This document shows, piece by piece, positions 23,637-31,923 of a stretch of DNA of 31,923 nt. The translations under genes and the position numbers were made by a program. The stretch is from Roseovarius sp. UBA6167 (GTDB lineage: Bacteria; Pseudomonadota; Alphaproteobacteria; Rhodobacterales; Rhodobacteraceae). The stretch covers positions 1-31,923 of the forward strand of contig DIUD01000030.1 of the NCBI GenBank assembly GCA_002428225.1. Reading direction: 5' to 3'. Each line of letters begins with the position of its first letter. Within the stretch, counting starts at the first letter, position 1. Under the pieces are notes generated by a model. The model was not told the DNA's origin. It made no database searches and saw only the letters and a list, made by a program, of their open reading frames with translations.

Positions 23637-25772
23637 ATGCCCGATCTGCTGATCGAACTCTTCTCCGAGGAAATCCCCGCCCGGATGCAGGCACGCGCCG
23701 CCGAGGATCTGCGCGCGCGCATGACCGACGCGCTGGTCGAGGCGGGACTGACCTATGCGGGGGCCGTGGCGTTTGCCACGCCCCGGCGGCTGGCGCTGAC
23801 GGTGCAGGGGCTTTCGGCGGCCTCGCCCACCCTGCGCGAGGAACGCAAGGGCCCCCGCGTCGATGCGCCGGAAAAGGCGATCGAGGGTTTCTTGCGCGGC
23901 GCGGGCGTGAGCCGCGAGGATCTCGAAATCCGCAACGAGAAAAAGGGCCGGGTCTATGTCGCCACCGTCACCCGGCCCGGACGGCCTGCCGCCGAAATCG
24001 TGGCCGAGGAGCTGGAAAAGCTGATCCGCAGTTTCCCCTGGCCCAAGTCGATGCGGTGGGGGAGCGGCTCGCTTCGCTGGGTGCGCCCGCTGCATTCGAT
24101 CCTGTGTATCCTCACCGATGAGGGTGGCGGCGCGCAGGTTGTGGAGATGGAGGTGGACGGTATCCGCGCGGGCAACCTGACGCGCGGGCACCGGTTCACG
24201 GCGCCCGATGCGTTTTCTGTTGTCTCCTTCGATGATTACACCGCGAAGCTCAAGCGCGCGCATGTCGTGCTCGATGCCGATGAACGGGCCGGGGCGATCT
24301 GGCACGACGCCACCAATCGGGCCTTTGCCGCAGGGTTTGAGGTGGTCGAGGATCGCGGGCTTCTGGCCGAGGTCGCGGGGCTGGTGGAATGGCCGGTGGT
24401 GCTGATGGGTGAGATCGGTGACGATTTCCTCGACCTGCCTGCGGAGGTGTTGCAGACCAGTATGCGCGAGCATCAAAAGTTCTTTTCGGTGAGGAACCCC
24501 GCCACCGGGCAGATCGAACGCTTTGTCACCGTGGCCAATATCGAGGCGGCGGACCATGGCGCGACCATCCTGGCGGGCAATCAGAAAGTGCTGGCCGCGC
24601 GGCTGTCGGACGCGAAATTCTTCTGGGAGAACGACCTGCGCACGGTGCGCGAAAAGGGCCTCGAAGGCATGGCCGAGGGGCTGCGCGACGTGACCTTCCA
24701 CAACAAGCTGGGATCACAGGCCGACCGGGTGGAGCGCATCGCCGCACTCGCGCGCGAGATCGCGCCGCTGGTGGGCGCCAAGCCCGACCTGGCCGCCGAG
24801 GCCGCGCGCGTGTGCAAGGCCGATCTGCAATCCGAGATGGTCGGCGAATTCCCCGAATTGCAGGGGGTGATGGGACGCTATTATGCCCAGGCAGCGGGGC
24901 TTGCGCCAGAGATCGCGGCGGCCTGCGAAGAGCATTACAAACCCTTGGGGCCGGGCGACACCGTGCCCTCCGCGCCCGTCTCGGTCGCCGTCGCGCTCGC
25001 CGACAAGATCGACACGCTGGCGGGCTTCTGGGCAATTGACGAGAAACCCACCGGCTCGAAAGACCCCTACGCGCTGCGCCGCGCGGCCCTGGGGGTCATT
25101 CGGTTGGTGTTGGGGAATGGGTTGCGTGTGAATTTGACCGATTTGTTCGAGAGCCATTTCGCAACCCGAGACGCCGGAACCCTGGCACCATTTTTCGACG
25201 ACGCTTATCTGGCCAAGATCATTGACCTCCTCGCCTTCCTCCACGACCGCCTCAAGGTCCATCTGCGCGACGAGGGCATCCGTCACGACGTGATCGACGC
25301 CTGCCTCAGCCTGGATGGTAGCGCGCCTGCGGGCGCGACGCCGGGCAATGACGACCTCACCCTGCTGGTTCACCGCGCCCGCGCGCTTGGCGATTTCCTG
25401 AAAACCGACGATGGCGAGAACCTTCTCCAAGGCTTCAAGCGGGCCAACAACATCCTGCGCCAGGCCGAGGAAAAGGACGGGGTGGAATATTCCTACGGCG
25501 CGGATGTGAAATTCGCCGAGACGGACGAGGAGCGCGCGCTCTTCGCCGCGCTCGACCGGGCGGAACCGCAGATCACGCAGGCGCTCGAGGCAGAGGATTT
25601 CGCCGCCGCCATGGCCGCCATGGCCGCCCTGCGCGCGCCCATCGACGCCTTCTTCGACGCGGTGCAGGTCAACGCGGACAATGCCGTGATCCGCCGCAAC
25701 CGGCTCAACCTGTTGAACCGCATCCGCACCATCTGCCTGCAAGCCGCCGATCTCACGCAGGTGGCCGGCTAG
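23637..25772 (+). CDS. glyS: Glycyl-tRNA synthetase beta subunit
   Basis: tRNA-binding subunit of glycyl-tRNA synthetase, partner of GlyQ. The 711-aa product starts MPDLLIELFSEEIPARM, matching the family N terminus. It has WPKSMRWG, the segment around LQTSMREHQKFF, the internal signature ADKIDTLAGFW with PTGSKDPYALRRAALG (about 450-480), and a C-terminal anticodon-binding DALR-like region ending in RNRLNLLNRI. Length is normal. It follows the small membrane protein by 3 nt and ends convergently 23 bp from the DUF2125 gene. Confidence 0.97.
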   Translation: MPDLLIELFSEEIPARMQARAAEDLRARMTDALVEAGLTYAGAVAFATPRRLALTVQGLSAASPTLREERKGPRVDAPEKAIEGFLRGAGVSREDLEIRNEKKGRVYVATVTRPGRPAAEIVAEELEKLIRSFPWPKSMRWGSGSLRWVRPLHSILCILTDEGGGAQVVEMEVDGIRAGNLTRGHRFTAPDAFSVVSFDDYTAKLKRAHVVLDADERAGAIWHDATNRAFAAGFEVVEDRGLLAEVAGLVEWPVVLMGEIGDDFLDLPAEVLQTSMREHQKFFSVRNPATGQIERFVTVANIEAADHGATILAGNQKVLAARLSDAKFFWENDLRTVREKGLEGMAEGLRDVTFHNKLGSQADRVERIAALAREIAPLVGAKPDLAAEAARVCKADLQSEMVGEFPELQGVMGRYYAQAAGLAPEIAAACEEHYKPLGPGDTVPSAPVSVAVALADKIDTLAGFWAIDEKPTGSKDPYALRRAALGVIRLVLGNGLRVNLTDLFESHFATRDAGTLAPFFDDAYLAKIIDLLAFLHDRLKVHLRDEGIRHDVIDACLSLDGSAPAGATPGNDDLTLLVHRARALGDFLKTDDGENLLQGFKRANNILRQAEEKDGVEYSYGADVKFAETDEERALFAALDRAEPQITQALEAEDFAAAMAAMAALRAPIDAFFDAVQVNADNAVIRRNRLNLLNRIRTICLQAADLTQVAG

Positions 25773-25795
25773 GCCCCCTGCCCGCCTGCCCCCGC

Positions 25796-26797
25796 TCAGC
25801 GCAGCCGCAGCACCGGAGCAGGGCCGAGCGGCACCGGCCCGAGCCAGACGCGCCCGCTGCCGAACCCGAGCGGAATATCGAGCGTCTCGGGGTTGCCGGC
25901 CAGGCGCGCCATCATGCCAAGGCCCGATTCCACGCTTCCCACAAGGCTCTCGGGCAGCACGCCCGCCACCCGCATCAGCGTCACGATCTCGCGCCAGTTG
26001 CGCGCCTTGAGGGTGATCTCGCCCACGGGATAGCCCTGCGCGTCCACCTCCACCGTGCCCGCCGCCTGGAGATGCAGATCGCCCCAGCGGCCATCGGCCA
26101 GCGCGACCTTGATGCGCGTGGGCTGCGGGCGGGCGCGCTCGACCGCGCTGCGGTCCCAGGGTTTGTCGAATGTCACGGTCAGATCGGCGCGCGCGCCGCT
26201 GATCTGTCGCGGCAGGCGGTTTTCGGGATCGAGCCGCGCGCGCCAGGGCGCGGCAAGGGTCAGCCCCTCGGCCCGCAGGCCAAGGCGATACTCGGTCCCC
26301 TCCAGCCGCTCGGCGGCGAGGGTCAGCGCCGAGAGCGCAGTCGTCTCACCCGTTCGCGCCAGCGGCGTCACGCGCAGAAACTCGGCCGTCAGCGTCACCC
26401 GCCGGGGCGCGAGCGCGCTATCGGGCGCGAAGACCAGCGAAGCGCGCATGTCGCTGCTTTCGATCAGGAATTTCTCCTGCGGTGTGGCGATCAACTGACG
26501 CTCGGGCCAGACGGCGATGACATGATTGGGCCGGTAGCTGAGCGCGTTGATCTGAAAGCGCGGCGCCTCCCAGGCCAGCCCGGTGCGCGGATCGGCCAGC
26601 GCCAGATCGGTAAACACGGTATCGAACCGGTTGGGAAAGCCGTGCACGCCAAGCGTGCCGGTTTCCGCCACCCAGCCATCCGCCCGCCGCGCATCGAACC
26701 ACCGGGAAAATTCCGCCTCGATCCCGCGACTGCCGACAAACCAGTAACCGCCCCAGAGCGAAGCGCCCAGAACGATGATGGCAAGCAATATGCGCAT
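25796..26797 (-). CDS. DUF2125 family protein
   Basis: Protein of unknown function typical of Rhodobacterales and relatives. The product (333 aa from the preferred start) has an N-terminal signal/anchor segment (RILLAIIVLGASLWGGYWFVG). A largely beta-rich periplasmic domain follows, with motifs such as GFPNRFDTVFTDLAL, LSYRPNHVIAVWP and ARNWREIVTLM, ending in a proline/arginine tail. The family is often compared to AsmA-like envelope proteins, which is only suggestive. An in-frame ATG six codons earlier (26815) exists, but the internal ATG at 26797 has AAAGGGG 8 nt upstream and begins directly with the hydrophobic segment, so I prefer it. It is divergent from the ChaC-like gene. Confidence 0.82.
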   Translation of the reverse strand: MRILLAIIVLGASLWGGYWFVGSRGIEAEFSRWFDARRADGWVAETGTLGVHGFPNRFDTVFTDLALADPRTGLAWEAPRFQINALSYRPNHVIAVWPERQLIATPQEKFLIESSDMRASLVFAPDSALAPRRVTLTAEFLRVTPLARTGETTALSALTLAAERLEGTEYRLGLRAEGLTLAAPWRARLDPENRLPRQISGARADLTVTFDKPWDRSAVERARPQPTRIKVALADGRWGDLHLQAAGTVEVDAQGYPVGEITLKARNWREIVTLMRVAGVLPESLVGSVESGLGMMARLAGNPETLDIPLGFGSGRVWLGPVPLGPAPVLRLR

Positions 26798-26870
26798 GGC
26801 AAAAGCCCCTTTCATGCCCGGTTCGGGTTGTGTTTATAAGGGCGGGGGCACGAGGAACAGGGGAAACGGC

Positions 26871-27395
26871 ATGTGGGTGTTCGGCTATGGGTCGCTGGTG
26901 TGGAATCCAGGCTTTGACGCGGTGGAACGGGTGATCGCGCGGCTGCCGGACTATCGGCGCAGCTTCTGTATGCGCTCGATCCACCATCGCGGCACGCCCG
27001 ATGACCCGGGGCTGGTGCTGGCGCTCGACCGGGTGCCGGGGGGCGCCTGCGAGGGGGTTGCGCTGCGCGCCGCGCCTGACCGCGCGGATGAGGTGCTGGC
27101 ATACCTGCGCGAGCGCGAACTGATCTCCTCGGCCTATCTGGAGCAGCGGCTGGAGGTAGCGCTTGCCGATGGCCGCCGCGTCGAGGCAGTGACCTATGTG
27201 GTCGATGCCGGGCATGTGCAATATTGCGGCGGGCTCGATCTCGAGGATCAGGCGCGGATCATCTCCCGCGCCCGTGGCCGGCGGGGTCCCAATACCGAAT
27301 ATCTGTTCAACACCACCGCCCATCTGCAAGAGCTTGGCCTGCAAGACGCAGAGCTTGACTGGCTGATGCGCCGGGTGCGCCATCTGTGTGGATAG
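26871..27395 (+). CDS. ChaC-like gamma-glutamylcyclotransferase
   Basis: Cytosolic enzyme of the GGCT-like fold. ChaC members cleave glutathione to 5-oxoproline and Cys-Gly. The 174-aa product opens with the family substrate-binding loop VFGYGSLVWNPGF (residues 3-15), then RRSFCMRSIHHRGT, LALDRVPGG and YLRERELISSAYLE, which contains the candidate catalytic Glu. The sequence YCGGLDLEDQARII, the usual C-terminal part, and the tail NTEYLFNTTAHL follow. The start at 26871 is the only one that begins at the conserved domain and follows GGGGAAACGGC. It is slightly short compared with many ChaC proteins but complete. Confidence 0.92.
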   Translation: MWVFGYGSLVWNPGFDAVERVIARLPDYRRSFCMRSIHHRGTPDDPGLVLALDRVPGGACEGVALRAAPDRADEVLAYLRERELISSAYLEQRLEVALADGRRVEAVTYVVDAGHVQYCGGLDLEDQARIISRARGRRGPNTEYLFNTTAHLQELGLQDAELDWLMRRVRHLCG

Positions 27396-27461
27396 GTCTT
27401 GGCTTGTGTGCGTGGGCCGCGTAGGGTTGGCACGATAAAACACCGTGTCGGGAGCGTCCAG

Positions 27462-28667
27462 ATGGACCAGCCGGGCCGCAGGGTCGAGCCGCAATTCTCA
27501 TATCCCTACCGCCAGATCTTGCTCATGCTTGTCGTTCTGGGCCTGACCGGGCTGGGCGCGTTTGTTGCGCTTCCGCGCGTTCTGCCGGTGTTCGAGGCGA
27601 ACCCGTGGCTCAACGGCTTCATCTTCTTTGTTTTTGTTCTGGGCGTGCTCGCAACCTTCTGGCAGGTCATTCAACTGATCGGCGCGGCGCGATGGATCGA
27701 GGGATTCGCCCGGGAGGTGCCCGGCCATGAACTGACCCGTCCGCCCGCCATGCTCGCGCCGCTTGCCACCATGCTGCGCGGACGCGGACGGCGGATGCAG
27801 ATTGCCTCGACCTCGGCCCGCTCGATCCTCGATTCGGTGGCGCAGCGCATCGACGAGGCGCGCGAGATCACCCGCTATATCGTCAGCCTGCTGATTTTCC
27901 TCGGGCTTCTCGGCACGTTCTACGGTCTTGCCACGACGATCCCGGCGGTGGTGGACACGATCCGCAGCCTTGCGCCGCAGCCGGGAGAGGAGGGGGTGGA
28001 TATCTTCAACCGGCTGATGACCGGGCTCGAGGCGCAGCTTGGCGGCATGGGCGTGGCCTTTGCCTCGTCGCTTCTGGGCTTGTCCGGCTCGCTGGTCGTG
28101 GGGCTGCTGGAGCTGTTCGCGGGCCATGGACAGAACCGGTTTTACCGCGAACTCGAGGAATGGATTTCCACCATCACCCGGCTCGGCTTTGCCGAGGGCG
28201 AGGGAGAGGGCAGCGGCGTGGCCCATGTCCTCGATCAGATGGGCGAACAGATGGGCGCGCAACTGGACGCGCTTCAGGCGATGTTCTCGCAGGCCGAGAT
28301 GGGCCGCGCCGTGGTCGATGAAAAACTCGGCATCCTCGCCGATTCCATCGAGCGGCTGACCCACCGGATGAGCGAGCAGAACCCGGTTCAGGTGGCACTG
28401 ATGCGGGTGGCCGAGGGGCAGGAGCGGCTCACCGAGGCGATCGAGGCACGCGAGACCTCCGAGGGGCTCGATGCCGAGAGCCGGATGCGCCTGCGCTCGA
28501 TCGACGTGCAGATGCTGCGCATTCTCGAGGAAATCAGCGCCGGACGGCAGGAGACGATGACCGAATTGCGCACCGATCTCGCCGCGCTCACCCGCCTTCT
28601 GGGGCAGATGCGCACGGGCACGCCGCGCCCGGTGCGCCCGCTCGCGCCACGCGGCGGGGAGGGCTGA
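27462..28667 (+). CDS. MotA/TolQ/ExbB-like proton-channel protein
   Basis: Inner-membrane stator-type subunit that would use proton flow to drive the partner encoded 1 nt downstream. The 401-aa product has two N-terminal hydrophobic segments (about residues 22-46 and 55-75), then a soluble part, then two long membrane helices typical of TolQ/ExbB TM2-TM3 (YIVSLLIFLGLLGTFYGLAT around 140-160, and GMGVAFASSLLGLSGSLVVG around 195-215). These are followed by a mostly helical cytoplasmic tail of about 170 residues rich in Glu, Arg and Gln. The start is the ATG at 27462 after GGGAGCG. Such pairs are annotated as biopolymer transporters, but no TonB/Tol gene is adjacent and the biological job is not known. 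Confidence 0.82.
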   Translation: MDQPGRRVEPQFSYPYRQILLMLVVLGLTGLGAFVALPRVLPVFEANPWLNGFIFFVFVLGVLATFWQVIQLIGAARWIEGFAREVPGHELTRPPAMLAPLATMLRGRGRRMQIASTSARSILDSVAQRIDEAREITRYIVSLLIFLGLLGTFYGLATTIPAVVDTIRSLAPQPGEEGVDIFNRLMTGLEAQLGGMGVAFASSLLGLSGSLVVGLLELFAGHGQNRFYRELEEWISTITRLGFAEGEGEGSGVAHVLDQMGEQMGAQLDALQAMFSQAEMGRAVVDEKLGILADSIERLTHRMSEQNPVQVALMRVAEGQERLTEAIEARETSEGLDAESRMRLRSIDVQMLRILEEISAGRQETMTELRTDLAALTRLLGQMRTGTPRPVRPLAPRGGEG

Positions 28668-28668
28668 G

Positions 28669-30312
28669 ATGGCGCTCTCGCGGCGCACGGGGGCACGGCT
28701 TCAGAGTGCGATCTGGCCGGGTTTCGTCGATGCGATGACCGGGCTTTTGCTGGTGCTTATGTTCGTGCTCACCATCTTCATGGTCGTGCAATTCGTACTG
28801 CGCGAAGAAATCACCGGGCAGGCCTCGCGCCTCGACACGCTCTCGGCGGAGGTGGCGGCGCTGTCGCGCGCTCTTGGGCTGGCCGAGGATCGCAACGCAA
28901 GCCTTCAGGACCGGGTCGGCGCGCTGACCGCCACGTTGGGGGATGCGCGCGCGCGCGCCGATCAACAGGCGGCGCTGATCGCGCAGCTACGCGCGCAAGA
29001 GGCAGAACAGGCCTCCGCGCTCGATGCCGCGCAGGGCCGTATCGCCAGCTTTGAGGAGCAGGTGGCAAGCCTTCTGGCCGAGCGCGACCGCGCGCTTGGG
29101 CAAGTGGCCGATCTCGAGGGCGCGCGCGCGGAGTTGCTCGACGAACGGGCCGCGCTCAACCTCGCGCTGGCCGGGCTGCGCGAGGAGGTGGACGCACAGG
29201 CCGAGGCCGCGCGTCTGGCGGCAGCGCGCCGCGAGGCGCTCGAGGCGCTGGTGGCCGATCTGCGCGCGCGCGAGGCCGAGGCGGGCGCGGCACAGGCGGC
29301 ACTGGAAGAGCGGCTGAGCGAGGAAGAGGCCGCGCGGATCGCCGAGGCGGCAGCGGCGGAGGCGCTGCGCGCGCGGCTTGAAGGGGCGCAGACGGAACTG
29401 ACCGCGATGACATTGGCGCTCGAGGAAGAGCGCCGCCGCGCCGAGGAGACGCTGACGCTTCTGGCCGCCGCCGAGACCGCGCAGGAGGATCTCGACAGCC
29501 AGTTGACGCAGGCACAGTCACGCGCCGAGGAGCGCGCGGCGCTTCTGTCCGAAGCGCGGCGGCGGCTGGAGACGCAAGCAGCAGCGACAGAGGCCGCGCA
29601 GCGCGAGCAGGCGTTGCTCAATTCCCAGCTCGCTGCGCTGCGCACCCAGCTTTCGGAATTGCGAGCGTTGCTCGGTGATGCGCGCGCGCGCGAGGCCGAG
29701 GCGGAAGTACAGTTGCAATCGCTCGGCAACGAGCTCAACACCGCGCTGGCGCGCGTGGCCGCCGAAGAACGCCGCCGCCGGCAGGCCGAGGAAGAGCGCG
29801 CGGCACTCTTGCAGGCCGAGGCCGAACGGCTGGCGGCGGAAAAGGCGGATCTGGAGAAATACCGCTCGGATTTCTTCGGGCGGATGCGCGAGATCCTGGG
29901 TCAGCAAGAAGGCGTCCGCATCGTCGGCGACCGATTCGTGTTTTCCTCCGAGGTGCTTTTTGCCCCCGGCTCGGCGGATCTATCGGAGGCGGGTGCCGGC
30001 GAGATTGCGCATGTCGCGGGTATCCTGCGCGACGTCATCGACGAGATACCAGAGGGCATGGATTGGGTGTTGCAGGTGGACGGCCATACCGACGATGTGC
30101 CACTGATGCCCGGCGCCCGGTTTGCCGATAACTGGGAGCTGAGCCAGGCGCGCGCGCTGTCGGTGGTGCGCTATCTGGTCGATTTTCTCGGATTTCCGCC
30201 TGACCGCCTCTCCGCCAATGGCTATGGCGAGTTCCAGCCCGTCAATCCCGACGGCACCCCCGAGGCGCGCGCCCAGAACCGGCGGATCGAGTTGAAGCTC
30301 ACGACACGGTAA
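28669..30312 (+). CDS. MotB/OmpA-like peptidoglycan-binding protein with very long coiled coil
   Basis: Partner of the preceding channel protein. The 547-aa chain has a short cytoplasmic N terminus, one membrane helix beginning PGFVDAMTGLLLVLMFVL with Asp21 at the place of the proton-binding Asp of MotB, then an Ala/Glu/Arg/Leu coiled coil from about residue 45 to 410. A C-terminal OmpA domain (about 420-547) follows, with VDGHTDD, NWELSQARA and NRRIELK, the peptidoglycan-binding signature. The coiled coil is far longer than the linker of flagellar MotB and would span or fold within the periplasm. A 23-bp stretch repeats at 29262 and 29682, exactly 140 codons apart. The start at 28669 lies 1 nt after the upstream stop. 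Confidence 0.87.
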   Translation: MALSRRTGARLQSAIWPGFVDAMTGLLLVLMFVLTIFMVVQFVLREEITGQASRLDTLSAEVAALSRALGLAEDRNASLQDRVGALTATLGDARARADQQAALIAQLRAQEAEQASALDAAQGRIASFEEQVASLLAERDRALGQVADLEGARAELLDERAALNLALAGLREEVDAQAEAARLAAARREALEALVADLRAREAEAGAAQAALEERLSEEEAARIAEAAAAEALRARLEGAQTELTAMTLALEEERRRAEETLTLLAAAETAQEDLDSQLTQAQSRAEERAALLSEARRRLETQAAATEAAQREQALLNSQLAALRTQLSELRALLGDARAREAEAEVQLQSLGNELNTALARVAAEERRRRQAEEERAALLQAEAERLAAEKADLEKYRSDFFGRMREILGQQEGVRIVGDRFVFSSEVLFAPGSADLSEAGAGEIAHVAGILRDVIDEIPEGMDWVLQVDGHTDDVPLMPGARFADNWELSQARALSVVRYLVDFLGFPPDRLSANGYGEFQPVNPDGTPEARAQNRRIELKLTTR

Positions 30313-30352
30313 GTGTTCGCCGCTTCACCCGGTTTCACAAGCATCCGAAACT

Positions 30353-30379
30353 TGGCGGTGGCTGCATGGGCCACCGCCA
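30353..30379. terminator. Hairpin between convergent motor and clpA genes
   Basis: A perfect 10-bp stem TGGCGGTGGC/GCCACCGCCA with a 7-nt loop lies midway in the 91-bp convergent gap. On the minus strand it is followed by AGTTTC, so it more likely ends the clpA transcript, with possible use in both directions. Confidence 0.55.
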
Positions 30380-30403
30380 GCAAGGAAGCATAACGCGCCG
30401 CCC

Positions 30404-31923
<1,520 letters not shown>

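Noticed and set aside
28950..29860. Repetitive GCGCGC-rich DNA as a CRISPR or satellite array
   Set aside because: The repetition has no constant unit or spacers and follows the codons of an Ala/Arg/Glu coiled coil in one intact frame.
27462..30312. Zorya-type anti-phage system (ZorA/ZorB)
   Set aside because: The stator plus OmpA pair is similar in outline, but in Zorya the long coiled tail is on the ZorA side. Here it is in the MotB-like periplasmic chain, and no ZorC, ZorD or ZorE gene follows; clpA is next and convergent.

Overview
This window is a high-GC stretch of an alphaproteobacterial chromosome, most likely from a denitrifying member of the Rhodobacteraceae/Roseobacter group. Evidence for this is a clade I nosRZDFYLX order, a circularly permuted two-piece tmRNA gene, split glyQ/glyS with a small membrane protein between them, and a DUF2125 gene. 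All of these are read from sequence patterns, without database searches.

Region 1 (1-7987, + strand) is the nitrous oxide reductase operon: nosR (5' end cut by the window, with an in-frame TAG near the edge), nosZ, nosD, nosF, nosY, nosL and nosX. Genes overlap or abut throughout. NosZ is the Tat-exported copper enzyme that reduces N2O. NosR and NosX form its electron donor and flavin-loading partner, and NosDFYL handle copper-site maturation.

Region 2 (8097-21597, + strand) is an accessory catabolic locus in three transcription units. Unit A (8172-15615) holds a 2-oxoacid/acetoin-type dehydrogenase E1 alpha and E1 beta, an enoyl-CoA hydratase inserted before the E2 gene, E2 with two tandem E3-binding domains, an acyl-CoA dehydrogenase, an AMP-forming acyl-CoA ligase and a TetR regulator. 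Unit B (15772-17375) holds a MaoC-fold protein lacking the usual catalytic pair and a citronellyl-CoA-dehydrogenase-like enzyme. Unit C (17592-21597) holds a PaaG-like crotonase, a possible 51-aa ORF, and a TRAP-TAXI transporter (fused permease plus binding protein). Upstream of each unit is the same inverted repeat, TGAYT-N4-AGTCA (8098, 15718, 17513). In unit C it overlaps a -35 box. I infer one regulon, probably controlled by the TetR protein, that imports an organic acid, activates it to a CoA thioester and oxidises it. The substrate is unknown and the combination may be an undescribed pathway. No E3, thiolase or 3-hydroxyacyl-CoA dehydrogenase is present in the window.

Region 3 (21598-22182) is non-coding in protein terms. 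It holds a terminator for unit C, then the permuted ssrA (tmRNA) on the minus strand with its own promoter and terminator. Its readable tag is ANDNRAPVAVAA.

Region 4 (22183-31923) looks like core chromosome: glyQ, a DUF6446-like protein, glyS, a DUF2125 protein (minus), a ChaC-like gamma-glutamylcyclotransferase, an ExbB/MotA-like plus MotB/OmpA-like motor pair with a very long periplasmic coiled coil, and clpA (minus, cut by the window end). The catabolic locus lies directly against ssrA, a common integration site, but no integrase or duplicated attachment site is visible here.
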